Assembly (NCBI GenBank): GCA_001543395.1 | Contig: LPNG01000005.1 | Coordinates: forward strand, 69,811-117,838 | Direction: 5' to 3' | From: Candidatus Alcium sp. F082 | Lineage (GTDB): Bacteria; Bacteroidota; Bacteroidia; Bacteroidales; F082 | DNA length: 48,028 bases | Shown: positions 32,776 to 41,924 of the stretch, piece after piece | Numbering within the stretch: the first letter of the stretch is position 1 | Layout of the letters: every line of letters begins with the position of its first letter | Translations under genes and position numbers: made by a program | The notes under the pieces: generated by a model | What the model was told of the DNA's origin: nothing | Seen by the model: the letters and a program-made list of their open reading frames with translations, nothing else | Database searches by the model: none

Positions 32776-33819
32776 ATGAGAATTTTGCTGCTACCTATAT
32801 CGCTTTTGTACCATATTGTGCTCAGTATCAGGCACAAGCTATACGATTGGCATCTATTGAGAAGCACACAATTCGAAAAGCCGGTAATTTGCGTGGGTAA
32901 CCTCAACCTGGGCGGCACGGGAAAAACACCGCACACGGAATACCTGATCAAACTGCTGAAAGACAACTACAGCGTGGCGACCTTGAGTCGAGGCTACGGC
33001 AGGAAGACCAGAGGCTTCAAAATGGCGGAAACGACAAGCTCTTATGAGGACTTGGGCGATGAGCCGCTGCAATACTACAAGAAATATCCCGGGATTCAAG
33101 TCGCGGTTGACGAAGACCGTGTGGAAGGTGCCCACCTGCTTTGGGAGCAGGGGGCCGAAGTTGTCCTCTTGGACGATGCCTTCCAACACCGCAGCATCAA
33201 GGCGGGATTGAACCTCCTATTGACGGAATACCAGCATCTGTATTGCGACGATTTCCTCTTCCCTGCCGGCAACCTGCGCGACGTGAGATCAGCCGCCAAA
33301 CGAGCTGACATCATAGTGGTCAGCAAGGCACCGGAAGCATTGGCGACAGAAGAAAAGCAAACCATTATCAACAAACTAAATCCTACGGAAAAACAACAGG
33401 TGTTTTTCTCCCATTTGGAATATGCACCATTGCAGCCTTTGAACGAGACGGCTAAAACAGAGACCGCCGAGAATACAGACTCTGTCTTGGCATTCTGTGG
33501 CATCGCTGACCCCGAGCCTTTCAAAACAGCACTGGAAAGGCTATACAAAAACGTTGTCGTGCTGCCTTTTGCCGACCATCACGCCTACACCGAAAACGAC
33601 ATAAAGGCCATCCTTAAATGCTATAAGAACCTTGCGGGCGAGAAGAAAATCATCGTCACTACGGAGAAAGATGCCGCTCGATTGACAAATTCTCCTTATC
33701 TTTGTCAGTTTGATGGCGCTCCGTTATACGATTTGCCCATCAACGTGCGTTTCCATGAAGAAGAAAAGTTTAACGAAGAAATATTGAGATATGTACGACA
33801 AAATCATCACCACTGTTGA
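32776..33819 (+). CDS. lpxK: Tetraacyldisaccharide 4'-kinase LpxK
   Basis: Phosphorylates the 4' position of the lipid A disaccharide at the inner membrane. The 347-residue protein has an N-terminal membrane-associating helix (LLLPISLLYHIVLSI) and the Walker A-like NLNLGGTGKTPHTEYL (~47-62). It also shows LSRGYGRKTRGF, the D-x-x-Q-H motif in LLDDAFQHRSI (~137), and the C-terminal TTEKDAARL. The ATG at 32776 is used; the upstream in-frame extension lies in the divergent promoter region. It overlaps punA by 29 bases. lpxH follows punA, so this is a second lipid A operon. Confidence 0.93.
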   Translation: MRILLLPISLLYHIVLSIRHKLYDWHLLRSTQFEKPVICVGNLNLGGTGKTPHTEYLIKLLKDNYSVATLSRGYGRKTRGFKMAETTSSYEDLGDEPLQYYKKYPGIQVAVDEDRVEGAHLLWEQGAEVVLLDDAFQHRSIKAGLNLLLTEYQHLYCDDFLFPAGNLRDVRSAAKRADIIVVSKAPEALATEEKQTIINKLNPTEKQQVFFSHLEYAPLQPLNETAKTETAENTDSVLAFCGIADPEPFKTALERLYKNVVVLPFADHHAYTENDIKAILKCYKNLAGEKKIIVTTEKDAARLTNSPYLCQFDGAPLYDLPINVRFHEEEKFNEEILRYVRQNHHHC

Positions 33820-34627
33820 ATATATCAATCTGAAGACCAAAGGCTTCAGACCCGAAATAGGCATTGTCTTGGGTTCGGGCTTGGGTGGCTTGGCCAACGG
33901 CATCACCGTGCAGCACTCCCTTCCCTACTCAGAGATACCCAATTTCCCTGTCTCGACCGTGAAAGGCCACAAGGGGCAACTGCTGTTTGGCACCATCGCC
34001 GGTCGGCGTGTGGTAGCCATGCAAGGCCGTTTCCACTATTATGAGGGTTACCCGATGAGTGCCATCACCTTCCCCATTCGTGTGATGATGCAGTTAGGCA
34101 TACAGTTCCTCATCCTCAGCAATGCTGCAGGCGGACTGAACCCAAACTACAAGGTGGGCGATATCATGATCATTAACGACCAGATCCATATGATGCCCAA
34201 CCCGCTCATTGGTCAGCACGACGAGCGTTTCGGCGACCGCTTCCCCGACATGAGTGAGCCCTACGACAAACGGCTCATCCGTTTGGCCGACGACATCGCC
34301 CGAGAGAAAGGCATCGAGGTACAACACGGCGTGTATTGCTCCACTTCCGGTCCGACCTACGAAACCCCCGCTGAATGCCGTTTCTTCCGCATCATCGGTG
34401 CCGACACTATCGGCATGTCAACCACCCACGAGGTCATCGTGGCACGTCAAGGCAAACTGCCCGTCTTCGGTTTGAGTATCGTCTCCGACATGGGCAACAT
34501 CTATGGAGAGGAAAAGACCGTAACCATCACCCATGAAGAAGTCATCAAGGCCGTGAGCGCCGTGGAACCGAAGCTTATCACTCTTATCACCGAACTCATC
34601 CGCCGCAGCGCCGAAATCAAGTTCTGA
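33791..34627 (+). CDS. punA: Purine nucleoside phosphorylase I
   Basis: Cleaves purine (deoxy)nucleosides with phosphate for salvage. The 278-residue trimeric-type enzyme has GIVLGSGLGGLA (~24-35, phosphate binding), KGHKGQL, MQGRFHYYEG, the LSNAAGGLNP motif (~111-120), the substrate residues in STSGPTYETPAE (~182-193) and GMSTTHEV. Its ATG lies within the end of lpxK and its stop overlaps the lpxH ATG by one base. It is thus embedded between two lipid A genes and must be co-translated with them. Confidence 0.94.
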   Translation: MYDKIITTVEYINLKTKGFRPEIGIVLGSGLGGLANGITVQHSLPYSEIPNFPVSTVKGHKGQLLFGTIAGRRVVAMQGRFHYYEGYPMSAITFPIRVMMQLGIQFLILSNAAGGLNPNYKVGDIMIINDQIHMMPNPLIGQHDERFGDRFPDMSEPYDKRLIRLADDIAREKGIEVQHGVYCSTSGPTYETPAECRFFRIIGADTIGMSTTHEVIVARQGKLPVFGLSIVSDMGNIYGEEKTVTITHEEVIKAVSAVEPKLITLITELIRRSAEIKF

Positions 34628-35391
34628 TGGCCGTCTACTTCGTCACCGATTTTCATCTGGGCATTCCTACGCTTGAGGATAGCAAGGAACGCGAGCGCAA
34701 GCTGTTGCGTTTCTTCGACATGATCCGTCCCGACTGCGAGGAGCTCTACCTGATGGGTGACCTCTTCGACTTTTGGTTTGAGTACAAGACCGTGATTCCG
34801 AGAGGTTTCGTCAGGCTGCAAGGTAAACTGGCCGAGTTCACCGATGCGCGCATTCCCGTTCACATGTTCATCGGCAACCATGACCTTTGGAGTTTCGGCT
34901 ACCTACATGACGAGCTTGGGCTTGAGATGCACCGCGAGCCCGTTATCAAGGACATCAAAGGCAAGAAGTTCTTTTTGGTCCACGGCGATGGCCAAGGACC
35001 GGGAGACAATGGCTACAAGTTCTTGAAAAAGGTGTTTGAATGCAAGTTCAACCAGTGGCTTTTCCGCTGGCTGCACCCCGACTTGGGCATTGGTTTGGCA
35101 TTACGTTGGTCGCACAACCACCGCTTGAAAAAACTCAAGAACGAGGTGGAACGCGGCTATTACGATGACATCCCGAACACCCGCCTCTACCAATACGCCC
35201 AAGAGCAAGCCGCGCTCGACCCGAGCATCGACTTCTTTGTCTTTGGCCATCAGCACAAGCCCATGCAGTATAAGTCCGGCGACCATGCCTTGACCACTGT
35301 TGTAGGCAATTGGATTTACGATTTCACTTATGCCGTGTTTGACGGAGAGACGGTGGAATTGAAATATTTTGAGAAGCAAGACAACAACTAA
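34627..35391 (+). CDS. lpxH: UDP-2,3-diacylglucosamine diphosphatase (LpxH-type)
   Basis: Hydrolyses UDP-diacylglucosamine to lipid X, the fourth step of lipid A synthesis. The 254-residue metallophosphoesterase shows the metal-site motifs FVTDFHLG (D-x-H), MGDLFDFWFEY (GDxxD), FIGNHDLW (GNHD) and, near the C-terminus, FVHGDG and FGHQHKPM. The two-helix cap region is basic and aromatic, as expected for lipid contact. It follows punA with a one-base stop/start overlap. Confidence 0.92.
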   Translation: MAVYFVTDFHLGIPTLEDSKERERKLLRFFDMIRPDCEELYLMGDLFDFWFEYKTVIPRGFVRLQGKLAEFTDARIPVHMFIGNHDLWSFGYLHDELGLEMHREPVIKDIKGKKFFLVHGDGQGPGDNGYKFLKKVFECKFNQWLFRWLHPDLGIGLALRWSHNHRLKKLKNEVERGYYDDIPNTRLYQYAQEQAALDPSIDFFVFGHQHKPMQYKSGDHALTTVVGNWIYDFTYAVFDGETVELKYFEKQDNN

Positions 35392-35403
35392 AAAACATAC
35401 ATT

Positions 35404-36780
35404 ATGCAAATCACAAAGAATTACATTGAAGCCAACAAGGAGCGTTTCCTTGAGGAACTCTTTGGCTTGATTAGAATCCCATCTATCAGTTCAGAATCAG
35501 CCCACAAGCCGGACATGATCCGCTGTGCCGAATACTGGCGCGATGCCATCCTGGCCGCTGGCGCCGACAAGGCCGAGGTGATGCCCACCGAAGGCAATCC
35601 CATCGTCTACGGCGAGAAGATCATCGACCCGAAACTGCCTACCGTGCTTGTTTACGGCCACTACGACGTGATGCCCGTCGACCCCATCGACCTGTGGCAC
35701 ACCGACCCGTTTGAGCCCGTCATCAAGGATGGCAAGATCTGGGCACGTGGCGCCGACGACGACAAAGGACAGTCGTTCATGCACGCCAAGGCTTTTGAGA
35801 CCATGGTAAAGACCAACACCCTCCCCTGCAACGTGAAGTTCATGCTCGAAGGCGAAGAGGAAATCGGCTCGGGCAGCCTCTCGAAGTGGGTTGTGGATTA
35901 CAAAGACCTCGTCAAGGCCGACGTCATCCTCGTGTCCGACACCTCGATGATTGGTCCCGATGTGCCGAGCATCACCACGGGTCTGCGTGGCCTCGCCTAC
36001 TGGGAGATTGAAGTCACCGGCCCCAACGCCGACCTTCACTCCGGCCTCTTCGGTGGCAGCGTGGCCAACCCACTCAACACCCTCTGCGAGATGATTGCCA
36101 AATGCATGGACGAGAACAACCACATCACCATCCCGCACTTCTATGACGATGTCATCGAATGCTCTCCCCGCGAACGCGAGCTGCTCAACATGGCCCCTTA
36201 CAACGAGGAGAACTACAAGAACAGCCTCGGTGTGAAAGCCCTGCGTGGCGAGGAAGGCTATACTAAAATCGAGCGCGTCGGCATCCGTCCCACCTTCGAC
36301 CTCTGTGGTATGTGGGGTGGCTACACGGGCGAAGGCGCCAAGACCGTGCTGCCTTCGAAGGCTTACGCCAAACTCTCCTGCCGCCTCGTACCCAACCAAA
36401 ACAACGAGAAGATTGCCGTATTGGTGAAGGACTACCTCGAGAAGAACGCTCCCGACTATGTCACCGTGAAGGTCACGCCGCTGCATGGCGGACAAGCCTA
36501 TGGCTGCCCTGTCGACCTACCGGCCTACAAAGCCGCCGAAGCCGCCTATATGGACACTTACGGCAAGCTGCCCATCCCGATGCGTTCGGGCGGCTCGATT
36601 CCGATTATCGCCAGATTCGAGGAAGTGCTAGGTGTCAAGTCCATCCTCATGGGCTTTGGCCTTGGTGAAGATGCCATCCACTCACCCAACGAGAACTACC
36701 GCCTCGACCACTTCTACAAAGGCATCGAAACCATTATCGCCTTCTATCAGCATTTTGCCAAAGGCGGAGAGATTGCATAA
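35404..36780 (+). CDS. M20 family dipeptidase
   Basis: A 458-residue zinc dipeptidase of the M20 (PepV/CNDP-like) family, cytoplasmic because no signal peptide is present. Metal and catalytic residues are visible in VYGHYDVMP (~84), ARGADDDKGQ (~112), EGEEEIGSGS (~147), VSDTS, and the final zinc histidine in EDAIHSPNE (~425). The central lid domain contains DLHSGLFGG and the dimer-interface region. The cleavage preference cannot be read from sequence. It starts 12 bases after lpxH and ends the operon at a terminator. Confidence 0.92.
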   Translation: MQITKNYIEANKERFLEELFGLIRIPSISSESAHKPDMIRCAEYWRDAILAAGADKAEVMPTEGNPIVYGEKIIDPKLPTVLVYGHYDVMPVDPIDLWHTDPFEPVIKDGKIWARGADDDKGQSFMHAKAFETMVKTNTLPCNVKFMLEGEEEIGSGSLSKWVVDYKDLVKADVILVSDTSMIGPDVPSITTGLRGLAYWEIEVTGPNADLHSGLFGGSVANPLNTLCEMIAKCMDENNHITIPHFYDDVIECSPRERELLNMAPYNEENYKNSLGVKALRGEEGYTKIERVGIRPTFDLCGMWGGYTGEGAKTVLPSKAYAKLSCRLVPNQNNEKIAVLVKDYLEKNAPDYVTVKVTPLHGGQAYGCPVDLPAYKAAEAAYMDTYGKLPIPMRSGGSIPIIARFEEVLGVKSILMGFGLGEDAIHSPNENYRLDHFYKGIETIIAFYQHFAKGGEIA

Positions 36781-36800
36781 GCACTTGCAACACAACAAAA

Positions 36801-36838
36801 TGAAAAAAGGAAGAGTCGCTGGACTCTTCCTTTTTTGC
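36801..36838. terminator. Bidirectional terminator between the dipeptidase and dsbD
   Basis: AAAAAAGGAAGAGTC and GACTCTTCCTTTTTT form a perfect stem with a GCTG loop. It serves both converging genes. Confidence 0.88.
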
Positions 36839-36858
36839 ATCATGCCGCTCGGCTGATG

Positions 36859-38916
36859 TCAATCAATGACATGCTGATAGTATGTTCCTTCCTGGAAATT
36901 CTTGATGCCATCCTTCAAGAAAGCCACAAAAGCATCCTTGTCGAGATCGTAGGCACGAGGCTTCATCAGCAGGTTACCATTGTGATCAAGCAGGCAGTAG
37001 TAGGGTTGCGCGTTAGTGCCGAACTTGGAAATCTGGAAGTCGGCATACTTGCGGCCGATGGTCTTCTTCTCCTTGCCGTCATAAGTGGAAGTGTACCATT
37101 CGTTTTCAGGCAATGAAGTCTTGTCGTCGACATACAAGGCGCAGATGACGAAGTCGTTGCGCAGCATCTCCTTCACGCGCGGGTCGCTCCACACATTGGC
37201 TTCCATCTCACGGCAGTTGACACAGCCGTGGCCGGTGAAGTCGACAAATATGGGGCGGTTGAGCGCCTTTGCAGCAGCAAGGGCTTGGTCGTAGTCGAAA
37301 TAGCCCTTCAGATTATGCGGTAGATGGAATAAGTCGGCATACTTGGGCTCTTCGTCAAACTCGCCCACAGCCACCGTCTCTCCTTGTGGTGCCACCGCCA
37401 TATTGGCGAACTTGGCATCCACATAGTCGATGACCTTCTCGCTGTTCTCCTCGATAATGCGGTTGAGGTCGAAGTCGAGGGTCTGCTTAGGCGGCAGGTA
37501 ACCCGAGAGGGCCTTCAAAGGAGCACCCCACATGCCAGGGATCATATACACCACAAAGACAAGGTCGATGATGATCAGGACGAGGCGGAACACGCCCAGT
37601 TCCTTGACTTCCTTCTCGCCTTTGAAACGAATCTTACCCAAGAGATAAAGGCCGAGTAAGGCGAAGCAGACAATCCAGATGCCGAGGTAGACCTCACGGT
37701 CGAGCAAGTGCCAGTGGTAGGTCTGGTCAGCCACACTGAGGAACTTGAAGCCCAGGGCGACTTCGATGAAACCTAACACGACCTTCACGGAAGTGAGCCA
37801 GCCACCGCTCTTGGGCAGACGCTGCAGCAGGTTCGGGAAGAAGGCAAACAGGGCAAACGGAAGGGCAAAGGCCACGGCGAAGGCAAACATCGTCACGATA
37901 GGAGCCCAGAACTCGCCCGAGGTCGACTTGATGAGCACCGTGCCCACGATGGGGCCCGTGCAGGCGAACGACACCAACACCAAAGTCAAGGCCATGAAGA
38001 AGATGCCGCCGAGGTTCTTGGTGCTTTGCTTGCTGTCGCTCTTGTTCACCATGTTGCTACCCAGTGTGATTTCGAAGGCACCGAAGAACGAGGCAGCGAA
38101 GATCATGAACACCAGGAAGAAGATGATGTTGGGCAGCCAGTGCGTGGCCAGCCAGTTAAAGATGTCAGCCGTGACGCTGTTGCCGCCCACAAGCCAAGTC
38201 ACCAGGATGATGATGGCGATAGGCAAGGTGTAGAGCAACACGATGAAAAGGAAATACATGAAAGCCTTGAAACGACCTTGTGCCTTGGTTTCGCCCTCAC
38301 CGTGCATGAAGAACGACACGGTCATGGGGATCATAGGGAACACGCAAGGCGTCAGGATGGCTGCAAAGCCCCAAAGGATGGCTTCGAGAATCATGCCCCA
38401 GATATTGGAATTCTTGCCAGCAGTGGCTTCGGGTTCAGCGGCCTCAATCACAGCAGGTTCACCATATTGCAGGTCAACGTCTTCCGCCAAGGAGACACAC
38501 TGTCCGTCCTTGCAGGCTTGGTAAGTGATCTCGCCCGTAACGGGGAAGCCACCGTCCTTCAGTTTACGGAATGTCTGGGCAAACTGCGCCGTGCCAGCAA
38601 ACTGCTTGTACTCCACCTCAAAGATGTCGTCGTAGTACATCGGCACCTCGGTGAGGTCGCGCGCTTCGCCCACCGCCTCGAAGAACTCGGAGGTCTTGAT
38701 GTCGAACACCGTAGGAAGTGGTCCTAAGGCAGGCATCGTAGTGGAATAGATGTGATACTCAGGGTCGATGGTGGCTGTAGCCACAACATCAAACTCCGTT
38801 TCATTGAGGTCTTCGATTGTGATTGACCACTTGACAGGGTCAATGATCTGAGCACGAACCTGCATGGGCATAATAGCAACAAAGGCCATCAGCAGGCAGA
38901 AAAACAGTCGTTTCAT
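36859..38916 (-). CDS. dsbD: Thiol:disulfide interchange protein DsbD
   Basis: Carries electrons from cytoplasmic thioredoxin to periplasmic thiol proteins. The 685-residue product has a signal peptide (MKRLFFCLLMAFVAIM...VRAQ) and an N-terminal DsbD-alpha-like domain with the cysteine pair in CKDGQC (~130). A central domain of about eight transmembrane helices carries the two key cysteines in LTPCVFPMIP and FACTGPIVG. The C-terminal thioredoxin domain has the site GCVNCREME. An in-frame ATG eight codons upstream is less likely because it would add polar residues before the signal peptide. It may support the CxxC cargo protein encoded nearby. Confidence 0.93.
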   Translation of the reverse strand: MKRLFFCLLMAFVAIMPMQVRAQIIDPVKWSITIEDLNETEFDVVATATIDPEYHIYSTTMPALGPLPTVFDIKTSEFFEAVGEARDLTEVPMYYDDIFEVEYKQFAGTAQFAQTFRKLKDGGFPVTGEITYQACKDGQCVSLAEDVDLQYGEPAVIEAAEPEATAGKNSNIWGMILEAILWGFAAILTPCVFPMIPMTVSFFMHGEGETKAQGRFKAFMYFLFIVLLYTLPIAIIILVTWLVGGNSVTADIFNWLATHWLPNIIFFLVFMIFAASFFGAFEITLGSNMVNKSDSKQSTKNLGGIFFMALTLVLVSFACTGPIVGTVLIKSTSGEFWAPIVTMFAFAVAFALPFALFAFFPNLLQRLPKSGGWLTSVKVVLGFIEVALGFKFLSVADQTYHWHLLDREVYLGIWIVCFALLGLYLLGKIRFKGEKEVKELGVFRLVLIIIDLVFVVYMIPGMWGAPLKALSGYLPPKQTLDFDLNRIIEENSEKVIDYVDAKFANMAVAPQGETVAVGEFDEEPKYADLFHLPHNLKGYFDYDQALAAAKALNRPIFVDFTGHGCVNCREMEANVWSDPRVKEMLRNDFVICALYVDDKTSLPENEWYTSTYDGKEKKTIGRKYADFQISKFGTNAQPYYCLLDHNGNLLMKPRAYDLDKDAFVAFLKDGIKNFQEGTYYQHVID

Positions 38917-38961
38917 AGGTAACTTTGTATTTGTTTGCAAACAATGATATTAATTAAAGTG

Positions 38962-38969
38962 CAAAAATA
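38962..38969 (-). promoter_or_regulatory. Promoter -7 box (TATTTTTG) for dsbD
   Basis: Minus-strand TATTTTTGCAC lies 45 bases upstream of the dsbD ATG at 38916. Confidence 0.55.
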
Positions 38970-39033
38970 ATAAGATTTACAACATGACCGAGAAAAAATA
39001 TGATTTTGCCAACAAAGAGCGGGAAAGCCGTCC

Positions 39034-40416
39034 TTACGGCCGATTCCATCTGCATTCAAAAACGGTCTTTGTGTCGTCGGTAATCTTGAAACGGTCATCC
39101 AGGCGGTAGCCAACCACCCAAAGAATATCGCCACCAGCGGAAACCAACAGCCACACATTTTGTTTCTGGTATTCCGTAAACTTCTGGTCCACAAAGAAAT
39201 CGCTCAACAATTTAGAGCCTTTCATACCTAAAGGATGAAAGCGGTCGCCGTGGCGCCAGTGCCTAAAGGTCAAGGGAAAACTCAATTTGTTGAAATCCAG
39301 TTGCGCCACTTCAGATGACTTGTCGATAATGAAATCGGCAGTTCTTTCCAACTTGGAAAAACAAAGATGGAAGGGTGAAAGGATTTCCTCCTCACCTATT
39401 CCAATTTGGATTTCATCATCTTTTTTCTCCTTTATTTCAGAGAGTTGTAGTTCATCTCTACCTATCACAAGGCGATGCGTTGCTGAACAATATTGATTCC
39501 CGACACCCGTTCCGATGGCATCATAAATGAAGTGGCATTGGTCGGTGTTGAAACCAAATTGGCGTAACCATTCAAAAAGCAACTGAAATGAGGAAGTCGG
39601 CCCTTCGACTCCTTCGACAGGCTCAGGAACCGAGGGCTCAGGGACCTTTGCTTTTACGAGTTTAGAAAAAGGCAGTCTTTGAACATCACCATCAAGCTCA
39701 ACAATTTGCGCCAGCTTCTCTTTCAATAAGGCCCTATAAAGCTCATTTTCAGCGGAAAGATGCTCCAAAGACTTATACAATCCCTGCCGCGCCTCGGGTT
39801 GCAATTCATCGAAAGTGGGCAATAATTGATTGCGGATTTTGTTGCGCAGATAAACTGACTCGGCATTGGTATGGTCTTCCCGCCAAACGATATGGTTTTC
39901 AGCTGCATACTTTCGGATTTGTTCTCGTGAAGCCCACAGTAAAGGACGAATGACAACGCCATTTTGTGGCTTCATGCCTTTCAATCCGTTGAGGCCTGCA
40001 CCGCGCAACAAGTTGATGAAGAAAGTCTCGGCTTGGTCATCGGCATGATGGGCTACAGCGATTTTGTCATAACCCAACTGCTGCCTCAACTGCTCAAACC
40101 AGGCATAACGCAGGTCTCGGGCAGCCATCTCAATGGATATGCCATATTTAGCGGCATATTTCTCGGTTTCAAAATGCTTCACAAAGCACTGTATTCCACA
40201 CTTTTCTGCAAACCTGCGTACAAACCAATCATCACCATCTGACTCATGGCCGCGCAAATGAAAATTGCAATGCGCCGCAACAAACTCCACCTTGGTTTTT
40301 AGCAACAAATCGGCCAAAACCATGGAGTCGATGCCGCCACTGAGAGCCAGAATGACTTTGTCGCCCTCGGCAATCAAATTATACCTATTAATATATGCTT
40401 GGAACTGGCCAATCAT
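39034..40416 (-). CDS. tilS: tRNA(Ile)-lysidine synthase TilS, with inserted palindromic element
   Basis: Modifies C34 of the CAU-anticodon tRNA-Ile to lysidine. The 460-residue protein has the PP-loop motif LALSGGIDSM (~24-33), HCNFHLRGHES, the catalytic AHHADDQAETFF (~130) and RPLLW, then the TilS C-terminal domains. Around residues 255-275 lies an extra segment containing VPEPVEGVEGP. Its DNA is a 57-base palindromic element, exactly 19 codons, inserted in frame in the linker before the C-terminal domain. The start is directly after the preceding cargo gene's stop (TGACAATG). The first 22 codons are duplicated in the chimeric flavin reductase at 41925-42473. Confidence 0.93.
   Translation of the reverse strand: MIGQFQAYINRYNLIAEGDKVILALSGGIDSMVLADLLLKTKVEFVAAHCNFHLRGHESDGDDWFVRRFAEKCGIQCFVKHFETEKYAAKYGISIEMAARDLRYAWFEQLRQQLGYDKIAVAHHADDQAETFFINLLRGAGLNGLKGMKPQNGVVIRPLLWASREQIRKYAAENHIVWREDHTNAESVYLRNKIRNQLLPTFDELQPEARQGLYKSLEHLSAENELYRALLKEKLAQIVELDGDVQRLPFSKLVKAKVPEPSVPEPVEGVEGPTSSFQLLFEWLRQFGFNTDQCHFIYDAIGTGVGNQYCSATHRLVIGRDELQLSEIKEKKDDEIQIGIGEEEILSPFHLCFSKLERTADFIIDKSSEVAQLDFNKLSFPLTFRHWRHGDRFHPLGMKGSKLLSDFFVDQKFTEYQKQNVWLLVSAGGDILWVVGYRLDDRFKITDDTKTVFECRWNRP
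39596..39652. repeat. 57-base palindromic element inside tilS (in frame)
   Basis: It opens with GTCGGCCCTTCGAC and closes with GGCTCAGGGACCTT, arms that are partly complementary. The copy at 46895-46951 has the same length and nearly identical ends. Here it encodes about 19 residues of TilS. Confidence 0.75.
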
Positions 40417-40418
40417 TG

Positions 40419-41870
40419 TCAGTGCTTTACCACAAATTTTCCAATACCTTTTCCGTCCACCTGAACGAAATACAAACCTTCGGGATACCGATTTGTATTG
40501 ACCCTTACCTGTTGACTATCAGACACAATAGCATCCACCAATTGGCCCAAACTGTTATAAACTTGGATCAAACCCTGCGCCTCAATGTTCACAACACCAT
40601 CAGCTGGATTGGGGAAGACCATACAACTTTCTTGCTGATTATCAGGGATATCCGAATAGCATTGATGCACTTCTATGCCCAAAGGCTCAAAAGCATCAAT
40701 GATGGTTTGCAAATCATAGATATAAAAGCCCGAATGACCTCCGTCAAGCACGATTTGCCTGTCAGGCGCAATCAAGAAATAATGCGGAGAATAGGAGAAA
40801 TGATACAAATCCACAAACCTCTGAGCGCCTCCTTCCAATCCTACCGTAGGATATTCGACACCAAATTCCTCGCACCATCGGAAACACAATTCCTCAGGAT
40901 CGGTGGTCACTTCCATATAAAATATGTCTTCATTGTTGCATCCATATCGATAATAGGATTCCACAATGTATGGCATCGCCTCGCGGCACGAAATGCAAGT
41001 GAATCCGAAGAAATCAACGAAAACGAACTGACCTCGATCAAGGATGTCGAACAAATGGATTTCGTTGCCATGACAATCAACCAACTCAAAATCCAAGGCT
41101 TTGGGACCAACGCAAATCGTATCGGAAATGTTCTCCGAGCCATCCTCACATCGCGAAGCCACATAGTAACAGTTCTCCTCTGTCGGATGATATGTAACCT
41201 TTTCTATGTTTGGCTCAACCGTATTGGCCTCCAAATGGAAATCCTCTTCCGCATAATTCCGCGAAAACACATGATAATACTGGGCACCATCAACACTTTC
41301 CCACTCAAGGTTCAATTGTGATGCTGAAAGATGAGCCGTCAAGTTGCTTGGTGCCTCGCACTGACCAAAATTGCAATTGCTTGGCACGATGCCCAAGCCC
41401 GAAAAGACCTCCTCAAAATGATAGACTATCGGCTCCTGAAATATCTGATGGTCAGGCAAAAACAAAAGAAACTGGTTGTTCCCATAGTCGTAGATGCAAT
41501 CAGGATATAGGGCATAAAACGAGGCACTTCCTCCATCCATGCCAATCACGGGAAACTCAATATGATGTTCTTCGGACCAACTTTGGCACTGTGCTTCATC
41601 AGCATTAGTCAACAATTCCATAAAAAACACATCCCTGCCATTGCAGCCATACTGATGGTACAAATTGTTCATGGTCAAAGTCTGCCCATAACCGCTAAAA
41701 TCATTCTGAAAGTGAACCAAGACATATTGCCCACCGTCGAGCAACTCAAACAGATTGTACGCTACGCCATTACAATCCGTAAAGGTAAAATCCTCAACTA
41801 CGGGCGGGCACTCAGCCTTCAACTGCCAACCCAATGCTAGAAATACCAATAAAAGCAATGCCTTTTTCAT
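40419..41870 (-). CDS. Secreted thioredoxin-like protein with type IX sorting domain (intact copy)
   Basis: A cargo protein of about 483 residues. A signal peptide (MKKALLLLVFLALGWQLKA) is followed by a first thioredoxin-like domain that has lost its cysteines (~20-150). A fibronectin type III-like segment follows (~165-245), then a second thioredoxin/TlpA-like domain with a classic site FTCISCREAMP (~285-295), and a sorting domain from VFPNPADG. It probably works as a surface or extracellular disulfide reductase or isomerase, an inference from the CxxC site. The ATG at 41870 is preferred over the upstream in-frame start at 41909. A damaged paralogue lies at 42476-43897. It overlaps nothing but abuts tilS. 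Confidence 0.85.
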   Translation of the reverse strand: MKKALLLLVFLALGWQLKAECPPVVEDFTFTDCNGVAYNLFELLDGGQYVLVHFQNDFSGYGQTLTMNNLYHQYGCNGRDVFFMELLTNADEAQCQSWSEEHHIEFPVIGMDGGSASFYALYPDCIYDYGNNQFLLFLPDHQIFQEPIVYHFEEVFSGLGIVPSNCNFGQCEAPSNLTAHLSASQLNLEWESVDGAQYYHVFSRNYAEEDFHLEANTVEPNIEKVTYHPTEENCYYVASRCEDGSENISDTICVGPKALDFELVDCHGNEIHLFDILDRGQFVFVDFFGFTCISCREAMPYIVESYYRYGCNNEDIFYMEVTTDPEELCFRWCEEFGVEYPTVGLEGGAQRFVDLYHFSYSPHYFLIAPDRQIVLDGGHSGFYIYDLQTIIDAFEPLGIEVHQCYSDIPDNQQESCMVFPNPADGVVNIEAQGLIQVYNSLGQLVDAIVSDSQQVRVNTNRYPEGLYFVQVDGKGIGKFVVKH

Positions 41871-41888
41871 GTTCAGATAGTATGGATT

Positions 41889-41897
41889 GCAAAAGTA
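41889..41897 (-). promoter_or_regulatory. Promoter -7 box (TACTTTTGC) for the intact cargo gene
   Basis: Minus-strand TACTTTTGC lies 18 bases upstream of the ATG at 41870. The duplicated copy has a counterpart at 43928-43935. Confidence 0.55.
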
Positions 41898-41924
41898 CAA
41901 AAACCTCACAATCTGAAAAATAAA

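Noticed and set aside
35497-36495. Antisense open frame of ~332 codons opposite the M20 dipeptidase
   Set aside because: Shadow frame; the sense strand has all five metal-site motifs in order.
36301-36840. Small forward frames at 36312-36668 and 36632-36856
   Set aside because: They overlap the dipeptidase in another frame, have no start context, and their product lacks any recognisable pattern.
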